From assembly GCF_036421855.1 (NCBI RefSeq), contig NZ_JAZGOK010000009.1: a stretch of DNA of 64,000 bases; one strand, written 5' to 3'. The DNA comes from Georgenia_B sunbinii. GTDB taxonomy: Bacteria; Actinomycetota; Actinomycetes; Actinomycetales; Actinomycetaceae. The stretch's first letter is position 1. The number at the start of each line of letters is the position of its first letter. The notes beneath the pieces are model-generated. The model had not been told where the DNA came from and ran no database searches. It saw only the letters and a list, made by a program, of their open reading frames with translations. Of the stretch, positions 40,704 to 48,924 are shown one piece after another. The translations under genes and the position numbers were made by a program.

Positions 40704-41978
40704 TCAGCCGCGGGGGTCGTGAACGCTGCCGAGGAAGAGCACGACGCCGGTTTCACGGTCACTCACGGTGAACGCGAAGGGCCGGTCGACCTGGAACGGC
40801 GGCGGTCCTGTGGATGACGTCGTCATGGCCCCGCCCGTGACGGCCGCGGCCTCGGTGCCCTCCTCGTCGACGCGGATGTAGGTCTTCTGCGCGACGGCGT
40901 CGAGGGACGGGTTGGCCGGCGACATCGGGGTGAAGTCCCCGCCGCCGAACGCAGACTCCATCCCGAGCGAATGCAGCACCTCGGTGAGGTCCGCTTCCCA
41001 CTCGAGCTCGAAGCGCGGCAGCGCGACCCCGGAGACGGTGGCCGGCTGGAGGCCGTCGACCGTCTCCTGCCAGGTCCCGGCGTCGAGGTCGCCGAGCATC
41101 TCGTCGAGGGCGACGTCCTCGTCGGGCAGCAGTACCTCCATGCCGAACCGTTCGTCGTCGCCGTAGGGGAGCCGGAGCATCTGGAAGCCGTCCCCGACGG
41201 AGGTCTCCAGCTCGGCGGCGCTGCGGTGCATCGTGGGGACATCCACCACGTCGCCGTCGGCCAGCGTGAATGGCGCCGGGCGGGTGTCGTCCTCGTTGAA
41301 CGTGGTGGTCCACGTCCCGAGGAAGTAGACCGTGTTGAGCAGCACCAGCACCGCCTGCGCGTCGGGCAGGCCGAGGTCCGCGGCGATCTCGTCGATGAGC
41401 CCCTCGGTGCCATCGCTGACCCAGTCGTCGATCGTGTCGGCGGCGTCCTGCGAGCCGAGGTCGACCTCGTCGAGAGTCGCCCGGTAGGTGTCCTGCACGA
41501 ACGAGACGTAGTCGTCCTCGAACGGGTAGCCCTCGGCCGCCCACAGCGAGTTCGCGATCGCCAGCGTCACGTCATCGGTGTCGACCAGATCAGCGAGCAG
41601 TGCCGCGTACCGGGTGTCCTGCGGACCGTCGAGGCCCAGCAGCTCGACCATCTCCTCGGCGGTGTCCCCGTCGGCGCCGGCCGTCACCATCGCCAGCAGC
41701 ACCGACGCCGAGAGCGGTGAGGTGACCGTGTTCTCGCCGTCCTGCGCCACGCCGGTGTGCAGGTCGAAGCCGAACGCATTGACGCCGTCGGCCGCCGCGG
41801 CAGCGTCCGCTGCGGACAGGCTGCCCGCGAGATCGGCGCCCAGCGCGTCCCCGGCCCCGTCGCGCGGCTCGCTACCGGCGTCGCCACAGGCGACGAGGGC
41901 GAGCGAGACCGCGGCCGCAGCGGCGATGATTCGTCCAGCGACACGGGTATGAGTGGCTGCCGAGGGATCTGGGCTCAT
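40704..41978 (-). CDS. Serpin family lipoprotein (serine protease inhibitor)
   Basis: This encodes 424 residues. A lipoprotein signal with lipobox LVAC (Cys about 31) is followed by a complete serpin fold (NTVTSPLSASVLLAMVTAGA, ALVLLNTVYFLGTW-like shutter region LLNTVYFLGTWTTTFN, VALPRFELEWEADLTEVLHS). The reactive-centre hinge VDEEGTEAAAVTGGAM is fully inhibitory in type, with small residues at P12-P9. By the antitrypsin register the P1-P1' bond would be Ser-Ser in MTTSSTG. The end region PFQVDRPFAFTVSDRETGVV is typical. It probably protects surface enzymes from host or competitor serine proteases. The distance to the toxin-antitoxin genes upstream suggests its own promoter. Confidence 0.9.
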   Translation of the reverse strand: MSPDPSAATHTRVAGRIIAAAAAVSLALVACGDAGSEPRDGAGDALGADLAGSLSAADAAAAADGVNAFGFDLHTGVAQDGENTVTSPLSASVLLAMVTAGADGDTAEEMVELLGLDGPQDTRYAALLADLVDTDDVTLAIANSLWAAEGYPFEDDYVSFVQDTYRATLDEVDLGSQDAADTIDDWVSDGTEGLIDEIAADLGLPDAQAVLVLLNTVYFLGTWTTTFNEDDTRPAPFTLADGDVVDVPTMHRSAAELETSVGDGFQMLRLPYGDDERFGMEVLLPDEDVALDEMLGDLDAGTWQETVDGLQPATVSGVALPRFELEWEADLTEVLHSLGMESAFGGGDFTPMSPANPSLDAVAQKTYIRVDEEGTEAAAVTGGAMTTSSTGPPPFQVDRPFAFTVSDRETGVVLFLGSVHDPRG

Positions 41979-42056
41979 ACCCGGATTGTGTCTGCAGGCA
42001 GGCGGTCCTTGCAGTCCCTCGGTCCTCAGCGCGCTCGCGCAAACGAACTGCGGCTG

Positions 42057-42302
42057 TTAAGCGGTGTGCAGGTACGTCGCCAAAGCTTGGCGCACGACTG
42101 CGTCGGGCGACTGCCCATCTCGCCGTGCGCGCTCGTCGATGGCCTCGAGGAGGTCGTCTGGCACGAGCTGTAGTCGCTGGAAGTGGGGGTTCGGCTCCGC
42201 CACGGTTTCGGCCAGGTCGTATCCGTCCTGAGCCTCCGCGGTCATCGCGGCCACATCTTTGTCGCTGACCCCAGGCACACGGTTGGTGATCTCGAAACTC
42301 AC
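42057..42302 (-). CDS. RHH-type antitoxin of a SALKHG-type pair
   Basis: This encodes 81 residues. The C-terminal part (FQRLQLVPDDLLEAIDERAR, GQSPDAVVRQALATYL) is a ribbon-helix-helix domain. The N-terminal part (GVSDKDVAAMTAEAQDGYDL) resembles the acidic toxin-binding arm of the 33801 antitoxin (WADEAEAGYD). The GTG start overlaps, in another frame, the end of the restored toxin frame by GTGA. The gene is intact although its toxin is frameshifted. Here the toxin precedes the antitoxin, opposite to the 33801-34273 pair. Confidence 0.72.
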   Translation of the reverse strand: MSFEITNRVPGVSDKDVAAMTAEAQDGYDLAETVAEPNPHFQRLQLVPDDLLEAIDERARRDGQSPDAVVRQALATYLHTA

Positions 42303-42543
42303 GAGTTCCCTCCTCCTTTCGGGTAGTGCTTCTTAGGCAGCTTCATCGCATGGATGACAACCTCGGTCCCAGCATCTCCTGGACGGTCACTATCTCCAGG
42401 GGTCTCGCGGAGCCGTCGACGCCGACGTACAGCCACCTATCCGGTTCCTCGCCCACGCGGGTTCGTTGCCACGCGCTGGCGATCGCATGCACGATGTCTG
42501 CCGGCGTGCACCCGTGCTTGAGTGCCGACTGGAGAATCCGCAT
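42299..42543 (-). pseudogene. Frameshifted SALKHG-family toxin
   Basis: Reading from 42543, RILQSALKHGCTPADIVHAI and WLYVGVDGSARPLEIVTVQ match the toxin at 34031-34273. After VQ the frame breaks near 42376-42381 and ends early at 42343 (EMLGPRLSSMR). The adjacent frame continues the family ending as DAGTEVVIHAMKLPKKHY and stops at 42299, overlapping the antitoxin start by 4 bp, exactly as an intact pair would. A single missing base explains the break. It is either an inactivated toxin or a sequencing error. Confidence 0.75.
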
Positions 42544-42661
42544 GCTCGGAGTCTGTCAGGCACCACCGACGGCCGTGACAACATCCAGCACGTCTTACCC
42601 CACACGCCGCGTCGGCTCACGTTGCGCGAGATAGTCGTGTTGAGAGCAACGCTTCGCGGGC

Positions 42662-43837
42662 CTACTGCTCGCCGCGGCGGTCAGCGGCGGCGGGCGGCGC
42701 CGACGGCGGATTCGTTGGTGCGGGCCCCGGTGCCGCGACCGGCCCGGGGACTGCGTGCGACCCGGGCGGCGGCGCCGACGCGGGGAGGCCGCCGACGGTG
42801 ACCGCCCGCATGAGCCGCTCGAGCGGCCCGCGGCCGAGGAACCGTGCCCACAGCGAGCACGCGACGAGCGTGACGACGATGAACCACACGAGGACGGCGT
42901 TGGACTCGGGGTACCAGACGACGTCGACGCCGAGAATCGCGATCGCGACGATGTGCACCGAGTACGCGGTCAGCGCCATCGCGCCGGTGGCGGCGATCGG
43001 ATAGAGCAGCGCGCGCGCCACCCGGGCGATCGCTGCCGTCGTCGTGAGCAGGAGCAGCACGGCGAGGGTGAGCAGCGCGACGCCGCTGTTGCCCAGCAGC
43101 TCGAAGGTCGAGTCCATGTGCGGCTCGGCGCTCACCAGCCGGTACCCCAGCTCGGAGTCGCCGGCGCCGGCGGAGAGCAGGAGATCGGAGCCGCCGTGGC
43201 CGACGAGCAGGAGGCCCAGCCCGGTGACCGCCATGGTCAGCTGCACCCGACGTGCTCGCAGGTCCAGCCGCCCGATGGCGAGGCCGAGCAGCATGTACGC
43301 CGCCCACACCAGCGCCGGGTAGTGGCCGGTGACGAACAGGTCGAGCACGAAGGCCTCGTCGGTCCCCAGCGTCCGCAGCAGCCAGCTCTCGCCGTCGTCG
43401 CCAGAGACGGTCAGCGCCGCCACGAGCGTGGGGCCGGCGACGGCGACCACGCCGGCGAAGAACGCCGCGAGCTGCCACCGGGCGGCGATCGCCGGCATGA
43501 CGAGCAGGAACGTCACCGCGTAGGACGGCAGGATCACCGCGACCGGCGTCTCCAGCAACATGAGCACGACGCCGATGACGAAGATCGCGATCGCCCGGGT
43601 GGCCACCCGCAGGTAGCCGCGGACCAACGCCTCGTCGCGCGGCACGACCCGGCCCCCGGTGAACAGCGCGATCGACACGCCGGCGAGGATCGCGAACAAC
43701 GACGACGGCCGACCGTCGGCGACGACGAGCCACGACGGCGAGGGCACCCCGTCGACGGCGTAGCCGAGGTGGGCGACGAACATGCCGAGCACGGCGAGAC
43801 CACGGGCGATGTCCACCGCGATGATGCGTTCCTTCAC
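42662..43837 (-). CDS. Multipass membrane protein, heparan-alpha-glucosaminide N-acetyltransferase/DUF418-like
   Basis: This encodes 391 residues. It opens with the family signature RIIAVDIARGLAVLGMFVAH and has about ten membrane helices (SLFAILAGVSIALFTGG, IAIFVIGVVLMLLETPV, ALVWAAYMLLGLAIGRLD, VLVWFIVVTLVACSLWARFL). The C-terminus is a Pro/Ala-rich cytoplasmic tail. GTG at 43837 is the start because the signature follows at once. Proteins of this type are membrane acyltransferase-like and often act in envelope glycan modification; the real substrate is unknown. The reading frame stays open far upstream but without coding sense. Confidence 0.82.
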   Translation of the reverse strand: MKERIIAVDIARGLAVLGMFVAHLGYAVDGVPSPSWLVVADGRPSSLFAILAGVSIALFTGGRVVPRDEALVRGYLRVATRAIAIFVIGVVLMLLETPVAVILPSYAVTFLLVMPAIAARWQLAAFFAGVVAVAGPTLVAALTVSGDDGESWLLRTLGTDEAFVLDLFVTGHYPALVWAAYMLLGLAIGRLDLRARRVQLTMAVTGLGLLLVGHGGSDLLLSAGAGDSELGYRLVSAEPHMDSTFELLGNSGVALLTLAVLLLLTTTAAIARVARALLYPIAATGAMALTAYSVHIVAIAILGVDVVWYPESNAVLVWFIVVTLVACSLWARFLGRGPLERLMRAVTVGGLPASAPPPGSHAVPGPVAAPGPAPTNPPSAPPAAADRRGEQ

Positions 43838-43992
43838 CGGGCCAGCGTAGTGGCGCGGGGGCCGCAGGAAGGCGTTGGAATCGCCCCTCTCACTCATATC
43901 AGCCCTGTTGGAAGGGGCGACCGTTGATCGGGAAGGGCGTGCTGAGCGCTGAGGGGTCCGGGCTACCGGCGTGGGCGGGTCGGGCACCCGCG

Positions 43993-44772
43993 TCAGCGGG
44001 CGTCGCGCCAGGCGATCCAGTCCTTCAGCAGGGACAGGTCGTAGTCGGGGCCCTCGGCGCCGATGGTGAACAGCGTGGCGCCGGCGGCCACCAGCGCGTC
44101 GCCGACCTCGGCGGGGGAGTGCTTGACGCCGACCGAGCGCTCGATGCTCGCCGAGTCGCGGCCGACGTCCTCGCAGTGCCGGTCGAGCACCGCGCTCTTG
44201 TGCCGCAGCGTGTCGAGGTCGGCGAAGCTGTGCCAGATGTCCGCGTGCTCGGCCACGTACCGCAACGTCTTGCGCTCGCCGCCACCGCCGATGAGGACCG
44301 GGATGTCGCGGGTGGGGGCCGGGTTGAGCTGCGACCAGCGGTCCTTGATCCGCGGCAGGGCCTGCCCGAGGTCGGCGAGCCGGCTGCCGGCGGTGCCGAA
44401 GTCGTAGCCGTACTCGGTGTAGTCGCGCTCGAACCAGCCGGCGCCGATGCCGAGGATGATGCGGCCGTCGCTGATGTGGTCGACCGTGCGGGCCATGTCG
44501 GCCAGCAGCTCGGGGTTGCGGTAACTGTTGCAGGTGACCAGCGCACCGATCTGGGCGCGGCTCGTCGCCTCCGCCCAGGCGCCGAGGACGGTCCAGCACT
44601 CGAAGTGCTTGCCGTCCGGCTCGCCGGTGAGCGGGAAGAAGTGGTCCCAGGTGAAGATGACGTCGACGCCGGCGTCCTCCGCGCGCGCCACCGCGTCGCG
44701 GATCTGGGCGTAGTCGGCGTGCTGCGGCTTGAGCTGGACGGCGATCCGTACCGGAAATGTCATGGTCGTCAT
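43993..44772 (-). CDS. LLM class F420-dependent oxidoreductase
   Basis: This encodes 259 residues of the luciferase-like TIM-barrel family. Typical segments are VRIAVQLKPQHADYAQIRDA, VIFTWDHFFPLTGEPDG, GRIILGIGAGWFERDYTEYG and DIPVLIGGGGERKTLRYVAE. These match F420-dependent members (TIGR03560-like) of actinobacteria and not FMN-luciferases. A second in-frame ATG three codons on (44763) could be the true start. Substrate is unknown. It is divergent from the fumarylacetoacetate hydrolase-family gene. Confidence 0.85.
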   Translation of the reverse strand: MTTMTFPVRIAVQLKPQHADYAQIRDAVARAEDAGVDVIFTWDHFFPLTGEPDGKHFECWTVLGAWAEATSRAQIGALVTCNSYRNPELLADMARTVDHISDGRIILGIGAGWFERDYTEYGYDFGTAGSRLADLGQALPRIKDRWSQLNPAPTRDIPVLIGGGGERKTLRYVAEHADIWHSFADLDTLRHKSAVLDRHCEDVGRDSASIERSVGVKHSPAEVGDALVAAGATLFTIGAEGPDYDLSLLKDWIAWRDAR

Positions 44773-44869
44773 CGTGCCAGCGTCCAGGCACCGCCGCGTC
44801 GTCGGGCCGCCTGCGTCTCAGATCGGCCGCGGAGCCCCGCACCGGCCGCGCCGTTGTACCGTGAGCGCC

Positions 44870-45640
44870 ATGCGCATCGCTCGGTTCACCACGGGGGACA
44901 GCCCCAAGTACGGCATCCTCGAGGACGGCTCCACCGACCTCGTCGTCATCAACGGCGACCCCCTGTTCACACCCATCTCGACGACGGGGGAGCGGGTCGG
45001 CCTCGACGAGGTCCGGCTGCTGTCGCCGATCATCCCCCGCTCCAAGGTGGTGGGCATCGGCCGCAACTACGCCGCGCACGCCGCGGAGATGGGCAACGAG
45101 GTGCCCGCCGAGCCGGTGGTCTTCCTCAAGCCGAACACCGCCGTCGTCGGCCCGGACGACCCGATCGTCATGCCCGGCTACACCAACGAGCTCAGCTACG
45201 AGGCCGAGCTCGCCGTCGTCATCGCCAAGATGGCCAAGCACGTGCCGGTAGAGAAGGCCCACGAGTACGTGTTCGGCTACACCGTCGCCAACGACGTCAC
45301 GGCGCGCGACGCCCAGCGGGCCGACGACACGTGGACGCGGGCCAAGGCCTTCGACACTTCCTGCCCGATCGGCCCGTTCCTGGCGCTGGACCTCGACGTC
45401 ACCGACCTCACGGTCCGCTCCTGGGTCGACGGCGAGCTGCGCCAGGACGGCCGCACCTCGGACATGGTGCGCTCGGTGCCCGAGCTCATCGCCTACGTCT
45501 CGACGATCTTCACGCTGCTGCCAGGCGACATCATCCTCACCGGCACGCCGGCCGGCGTCGGGTCGATGGAGCCCGGCCAGCGGGTCGAGGTCGAGGTCGA
45601 GGGGATCGGCCGCTTCGGCAACAACGTCGTGCGGCGCTGA
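44870..45640 (+). CDS. Fumarylacetoacetate hydrolase family protein
   Basis: This encodes 256 residues. The conserved core KVVGIGRNYAAHAAEMGNEV, then FLKPNTAVVGPDDPIVMPGY, the metal acids in SYEAELAVVIAK and the block VANDVTARDAQRADDTWTRA define the FAH fold. It ends with DIILTGTPAGVGSMEPGQRV. Such enzymes cleave or isomerise C-C bonds next to carbonyls in aromatic catabolism (for example 2-hydroxyhepta-2,4-diene-1,7-dioate isomerase) or act as oxaloacetate decarboxylase/acylpyruvase. No aromatic pathway lies nearby, so a housekeeping acylpyruvase role is as likely. Confidence 0.88.
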   Translation: MRIARFTTGDSPKYGILEDGSTDLVVINGDPLFTPISTTGERVGLDEVRLLSPIIPRSKVVGIGRNYAAHAAEMGNEVPAEPVVFLKPNTAVVGPDDPIVMPGYTNELSYEAELAVVIAKMAKHVPVEKAHEYVFGYTVANDVTARDAQRADDTWTRAKAFDTSCPIGPFLALDLDVTDLTVRSWVDGELRQDGRTSDMVRSVPELIAYVSTIFTLLPGDIILTGTPAGVGSMEPGQRVEVEVEGIGRFGNNVVRR

Positions 45641-45709
45641 CCCGGGCGCTGTCCACAACCACGTCGATATTCCGCGCCGCACGCTGGCCAGCTGTGTCAT
45701 TCTCGGAGC

Positions 45710-46411
45710 ATGACCGCCGATCGTGCCGTTGATGGGGGCAAGTACGGCCTGCTCGACAGGCCGATGTACAGCCACGCTGATGTCGACCGCCACCTCGGTC
45801 TCCACTCCGGGACTGCGCGGCGGTGGCTCAACGGCTACCGGCGGGGACGCGACGAGTACCCACCCGTGCTGCGGCCTTCTCCCGCGGGTGAGGATGTCGT
45901 CACCTGGGGAGAGTTCGTTGAGACCAGGCTCCTTTCGGAGTATCGGAACAGGGGCGTCTCACTGCAGCGACTTCGGCCGGCGGTTGAAAGGCTGCGAGAG
46001 GAATTCGGTCGCTATCCTTTGGCGCACGCACGGCCATTCCTCGAGGTCGAGGGCAGGGAGCTGGTGCGCCGGATCCAGGACGACGTCGGCTTGCCGCGAG
46101 AGCTGCAGCTCGTGGTCGTTCGCTCTGGACAGGGACTGATCTCAGCCCGACCGGTCGAGGCGTTCGTCAGGGCGGTCGACTACGCCGACGGCATGGCTGT
46201 GCGTCTGCGGCCCGCGAGCAGCGACTCCCTCGTGCTGATTGACCCGGAACGGCAAGGAGGCCGGCCCGTTGTCAGGGCCGTTCCCACGGATGTGCTGCTC
46301 GAACAGTTCAACGCCGGTGAGAGCGTGTCGGAGCTCGCCGAGCTCTGGGAACTGAGCACCGAGGAGATCGAGTCCGCTCTCCGCTACGAGGTCGCCGCTT
46401 TCTCGGCGTAG
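45710..46411 (+). CDS. DUF433-containing antitoxin (VapB45-like)
   Basis: This encodes 233 residues. The N-terminal part (YSHADVDRHLGLHSGTARRW, then LNGYRRGRDEYPPVLRP) looks like a MerR-type DNA-binding helix-turn-helix. The middle is helical (LRPAVERLREEFG). The C-terminal DUF433 domain (VLLEQFNAGESVSELAELWE, then STEEIESALRYE) is the part that binds PIN-like toxins. The gene ends 3 bp before the toxin gene. This order and domain make-up match VapBC45-type systems. Confidence 0.75.
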   Translation: MTADRAVDGGKYGLLDRPMYSHADVDRHLGLHSGTARRWLNGYRRGRDEYPPVLRPSPAGEDVVTWGEFVETRLLSEYRNRGVSLQRLRPAVERLREEFGRYPLAHARPFLEVEGRELVRRIQDDVGLPRELQLVVVRSGQGLISARPVEAFVRAVDYADGMAVRLRPASSDSLVLIDPERQGGRPVVRAVPTDVLLEQFNAGESVSELAELWELSTEEIESALRYEVAAFSA

Positions 46412-46414
46412 CCC

Positions 46415-46831
46415 ATGCACGGCGCCTACCGGTGGTTCGCTGACGAGAGCGTCCTCGGTTTCGGCAAGAAGCTCGCTGCCCGGCGAGGAGACGTCCTGTA
46501 CCCGGGTCATCCCGACCTGCCCGCAGTCGGCCTCGGCGCTCGCGACGTGGAGTGGATGGCCGTGATCGCCGCGGGCGGGCTGGTCGCATTCCACCGCGAC
46601 AAACGGATCAGGACCCGTCCGATCGAGGTCACCCGCTACATCGACAACGGTATGCGCTCGATCTGGTTTGGTGGGAAGAAGGACATGTCGTCCGACGACC
46701 AGGTGGATCTCGTGGAGCGCCACTGGGCACGGATCGAGCTGTCAGTAGCCGAGCTCGGTCCAGGCCCGTGGAGTCTCACGTTGACGAGCAACGGTCTGGT
46801 GGAGCTTCCTTGGCGGCCGGCGAGCGGTTGA
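46415..46831 (+). CDS. PIN-like domain toxin (VapC45/DUF5615-like)
   Basis: This encodes 138 residues. The opening WFADESVLGFGKKLAARRGD has the first acid (DES). PGHPDLPAVGLGARDVEWMA gives further acids and VAFHRDKRIRTRP the late PIN segment. The C-terminal 60 residues (YIDNGMRSIWFGGKKDMSSD) are an extension. PIN-like toxins are Mg-dependent ribonucleases. The gene follows its antitoxin by 3 bp, and active-site acids appear kept, so this module is probably functional. Confidence 0.72.
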   Translation: MHGAYRWFADESVLGFGKKLAARRGDVLYPGHPDLPAVGLGARDVEWMAVIAAGGLVAFHRDKRIRTRPIEVTRYIDNGMRSIWFGGKKDMSSDDQVDLVERHWARIELSVAELGPGPWSLTLTSNGLVELPWRPASG

Positions 46832-46862
46832 ACGAGATACCCAGCCGGCCGGGCCGGCCCGC

Positions 46863-47633
46863 TCAGCGCGCGACGACGCTGGTGTGGAAGCTGTACCGCG
46901 ATGCGCGGTAAATGTGGGTGCCGTACTCCACCACGGTGTCGGTGTCCGCGATCGCGACGCGCTCCATGGTCAGCACCGCCGCGCGGACCGGCTCCTCCAG
47001 CATCCGGGCCTCGGCTGCGGTGGCCTGCCGGGCGCCGATGGTCTGGTGGGCGAGCCGGAGCCGGACCCCGCGGGCGCGCAGCGAGGTGTAGAGCCCGTCG
47101 CGCTCGAGCTCGGCGCGGGTGGGCGCGACCTCGGCGACGATGTCGTTGGTCAGCAGCGCGAGCGGCTCACCGTCGGCGTACCGCAGCCGCCGCACGTGCA
47201 CGACGTCCGACCCGACGGCGACGCGCAGCTTCGCGGCCGTCGCCTCGTCCGCGGGCAGCGTGTCGTAGCTGAGCACCGCGGTGCGCGGTGCGCGGCCGGC
47301 CGCCGCGAGGTCGTCGTGCAGGCTGGTGAGCTCCACCGCCCGTCGGATGATCTCCGGGGCGACCGCGGTGCCGACGCCGCGCTTGCGCACGAGCATCCCC
47401 TTGTCGACGAGCTCCTGCAGCGCCTGCCGCGCGGTCGGGCGCGACACCCGCAGCCGCTCGGCCATCGCCAGCTCGTTCTCGATCCGGGTGTGCGCGGCGA
47501 CCTCGCCGGAGACGATCGCGGCGTGGAGCACCGAGGAGATCTGCTGGTACAGCGGCACCGGGCTGTCACGGTCGAGGACGACCTGCGGGCGGTAGACCTG
47601 CGCAGCCGCTGTCGCCCTGTCGGACGCTGTCAT
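46863..47633 (-). CDS. GntR family (HutC-type) regulator, probable inositol repressor
   Basis: This encodes 256 residues. The GntR winged helix is seen in VPLYQQISSVLHAAIVSGEV, ELAMAERLRVSRPTARQALQ and ELVDKGMLVRKRGVGTAVAP. A HutC/UTRA ligand domain follows (VVHVRRLRYADGEPLALLTN, VLTMERVAIADTDTVVEYG). It is divergent from the inositol operon with 301 bp between. The perfect palindrome TTTGTCCGGACAAA in that space is its likely binding site. In other bacteria such a regulator releases DNA when an inositol-derived intermediate accumulates; here this is inferred from position. Confidence 0.85.
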   Translation of the reverse strand: MTASDRATAAAQVYRPQVVLDRDSPVPLYQQISSVLHAAIVSGEVAAHTRIENELAMAERLRVSRPTARQALQELVDKGMLVRKRGVGTAVAPEIIRRAVELTSLHDDLAAAGRAPRTAVLSYDTLPADEATAAKLRVAVGSDVVHVRRLRYADGEPLALLTNDIVAEVAPTRAELERDGLYTSLRARGVRLRLAHQTIGARQATAAEARMLEEPVRAAVLTMERVAIADTDTVVEYGTHIYRASRYSFHTSVVAR

Positions 47634-47826
47634 CTGCGGTCACTCCCGATCAGGCGTTGAGGATGTCGCGACATGGTGGCACGACGAGCGCGCGTCTGGC
47701 GAGGCGCTCGGTCGTCACGGAACCGGGACGACGACGTCGCGCACGAGGGCGTCGAGGTCGCCAGTTGCTGACCTCTCCGGCGCTCGACCGCGCACCTGCG
47801 CAGGCGTTACCGCGCAACTCCGAGCG

Positions 47827-47872
47827 TTTGTCCGGACAAATGCTTGACTGCCGATCCTCGCTGCGGCAGGGT
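47827..47872 (+). promoter_or_regulatory. Palindromic operator and promoter of iol operon
   Basis: TTTGTCCGGACAAA (47827-47840) is a perfect 14-bp palindrome. Four bases on lies -35-like TTGACT (47844-47849) and, 17 bp later, -10-like CAGGGT (47867-47872). The operator abuts the -35, a normal repressor position. The rest of 47634-47934 shows no gene. Confidence 0.55.
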
Positions 47873-47934
47873 TGGGGCAGCGCCCCGGGGGAGGGTGCAG
47901 CTGCGACGAGGACGTGAGCAGGAGGATGCGTGCC

Positions 47935-48924
47935 GTGACAAGCTCGACCACCGCGCCGCTCGACGTCCTGACCATGGGTCGTTGCGGCGTCGACCTCTAC
48001 CCGCTGACTACGGGCGTCGGGCTCGAGGACGTCGAGACCTTCGGCAAGTTCCTCGGCGGCAGCCCGACCAACGTCGCGGTCGCCGCCGCCCGGCTCGGTC
48101 ACCGGGCAGCGACCGTCACCGGGGTCGGCGACGACCCGTTCGGCCGCTTCGTGCGCCGCGAGATGGTCCGGCTCGGCGTCAGCGACGCCCACGTCATCAC
48201 CGTGGCCCACCTGCCCACCCCGGTCACCTTCTGCGAGATCTTCCCGCCGGACAACTTCCCGCTCTACTTCTACCGCGAGCCGAGCGCCCCGGACCTGCAG
48301 GTGAGCCCGGCGGACATCCCGGCGGCCGCCGTCGCCGGCGCGCGGATCGTGTGGTTCTCGGTCACCGGGCTGTCCGCCGAGCCGTCGCGCTCGGCCCACC
48401 GCGCCGCGCTCGCCGCCCGGCAGCGCCGCGAGCACACCGTCCTCGACCTCGACTACCGGCCGATGTTCTGGGACTCGCCCGAGGCGGCCACCGCCGAGGT
48501 GCGCGAGTTCCTGCCCGGTGTCACGGTGGCGGTGGGCAACCGCGAGGAGTGCGCGGTCGCCGTCGGGGAGACCGACCCGGAGCGGGCGGCCGACGCGCTG
48601 CTGGAGGCCGGCGTCGAGATCGCCATCGTCAAGCAGGGGCCGCGGGGCACCCTCGCCAAGACCCGTGAGGAGCGCGTCGAGGTTCCCGCGCCCCTCACCG
48701 AGGTGGTCAACGGCCTCGGCGCCGGCGACTCGTTCGGCGGCTCGCTGTGCCACGGTCTGCTCGAGGGGTGGTCGCTGGGGCGCACCATCACCGCCGCGGG
48801 AGCCGCCGGCGCCATCGTCGCGTCCCGCCTCGAGTGCTCGACCGCCATGCCGACCGAGGCCGAGGTCCTCGAGGTCGTCGACGCCGGCGCCCGTCCCCAG
48901 GACGTCCAGCGGAGGGAAATATGA
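47935..48924 (+). CDS. iolC: 5-dehydro-2-deoxygluconokinase
   Basis: This encodes 329 residues of the PfkB/ribokinase fold. The N-terminus VLTMGRCGVDLYPLTTGVGL and KFLGGSPTNVAVAAARLGHR, the middle DDPFGRFVRREMVRLGV and the catalytic NGLGAGDSFGGSLCHGLLEG are IolC hallmarks. It phosphorylates 5-dehydro-2-deoxy-D-gluconate in inositol breakdown. GTG at 47935 is preferred, as it lies 9 bp after GGAGG; an ATG at 47926 directly abuts that site. It is the first gene of the operon and overlaps the aldolase-like gene by ATGA. Confidence 0.9.
   Translation: MTSSTTAPLDVLTMGRCGVDLYPLTTGVGLEDVETFGKFLGGSPTNVAVAAARLGHRAATVTGVGDDPFGRFVRREMVRLGVSDAHVITVAHLPTPVTFCEIFPPDNFPLYFYREPSAPDLQVSPADIPAAAVAGARIVWFSVTGLSAEPSRSAHRAALAARQRREHTVLDLDYRPMFWDSPEAATAEVREFLPGVTVAVGNREECAVAVGETDPERAADALLEAGVEIAIVKQGPRGTLAKTREERVEVPAPLTEVVNGLGAGDSFGGSLCHGLLEGWSLGRTITAAGAAGAIVASRLECSTAMPTEAEVLEVVDAGARPQDVQRREI

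Noticed and set aside
42662..45805. A leftward open frame of over 1000 codons running through several genes
   Set aside because: Only the part from 43837 down has family sequence and membrane helices; the rest is antisense or out of frame to the LLM and FAH genes and is Arg/His-rich, as expected for shadows in high-GC DNA.
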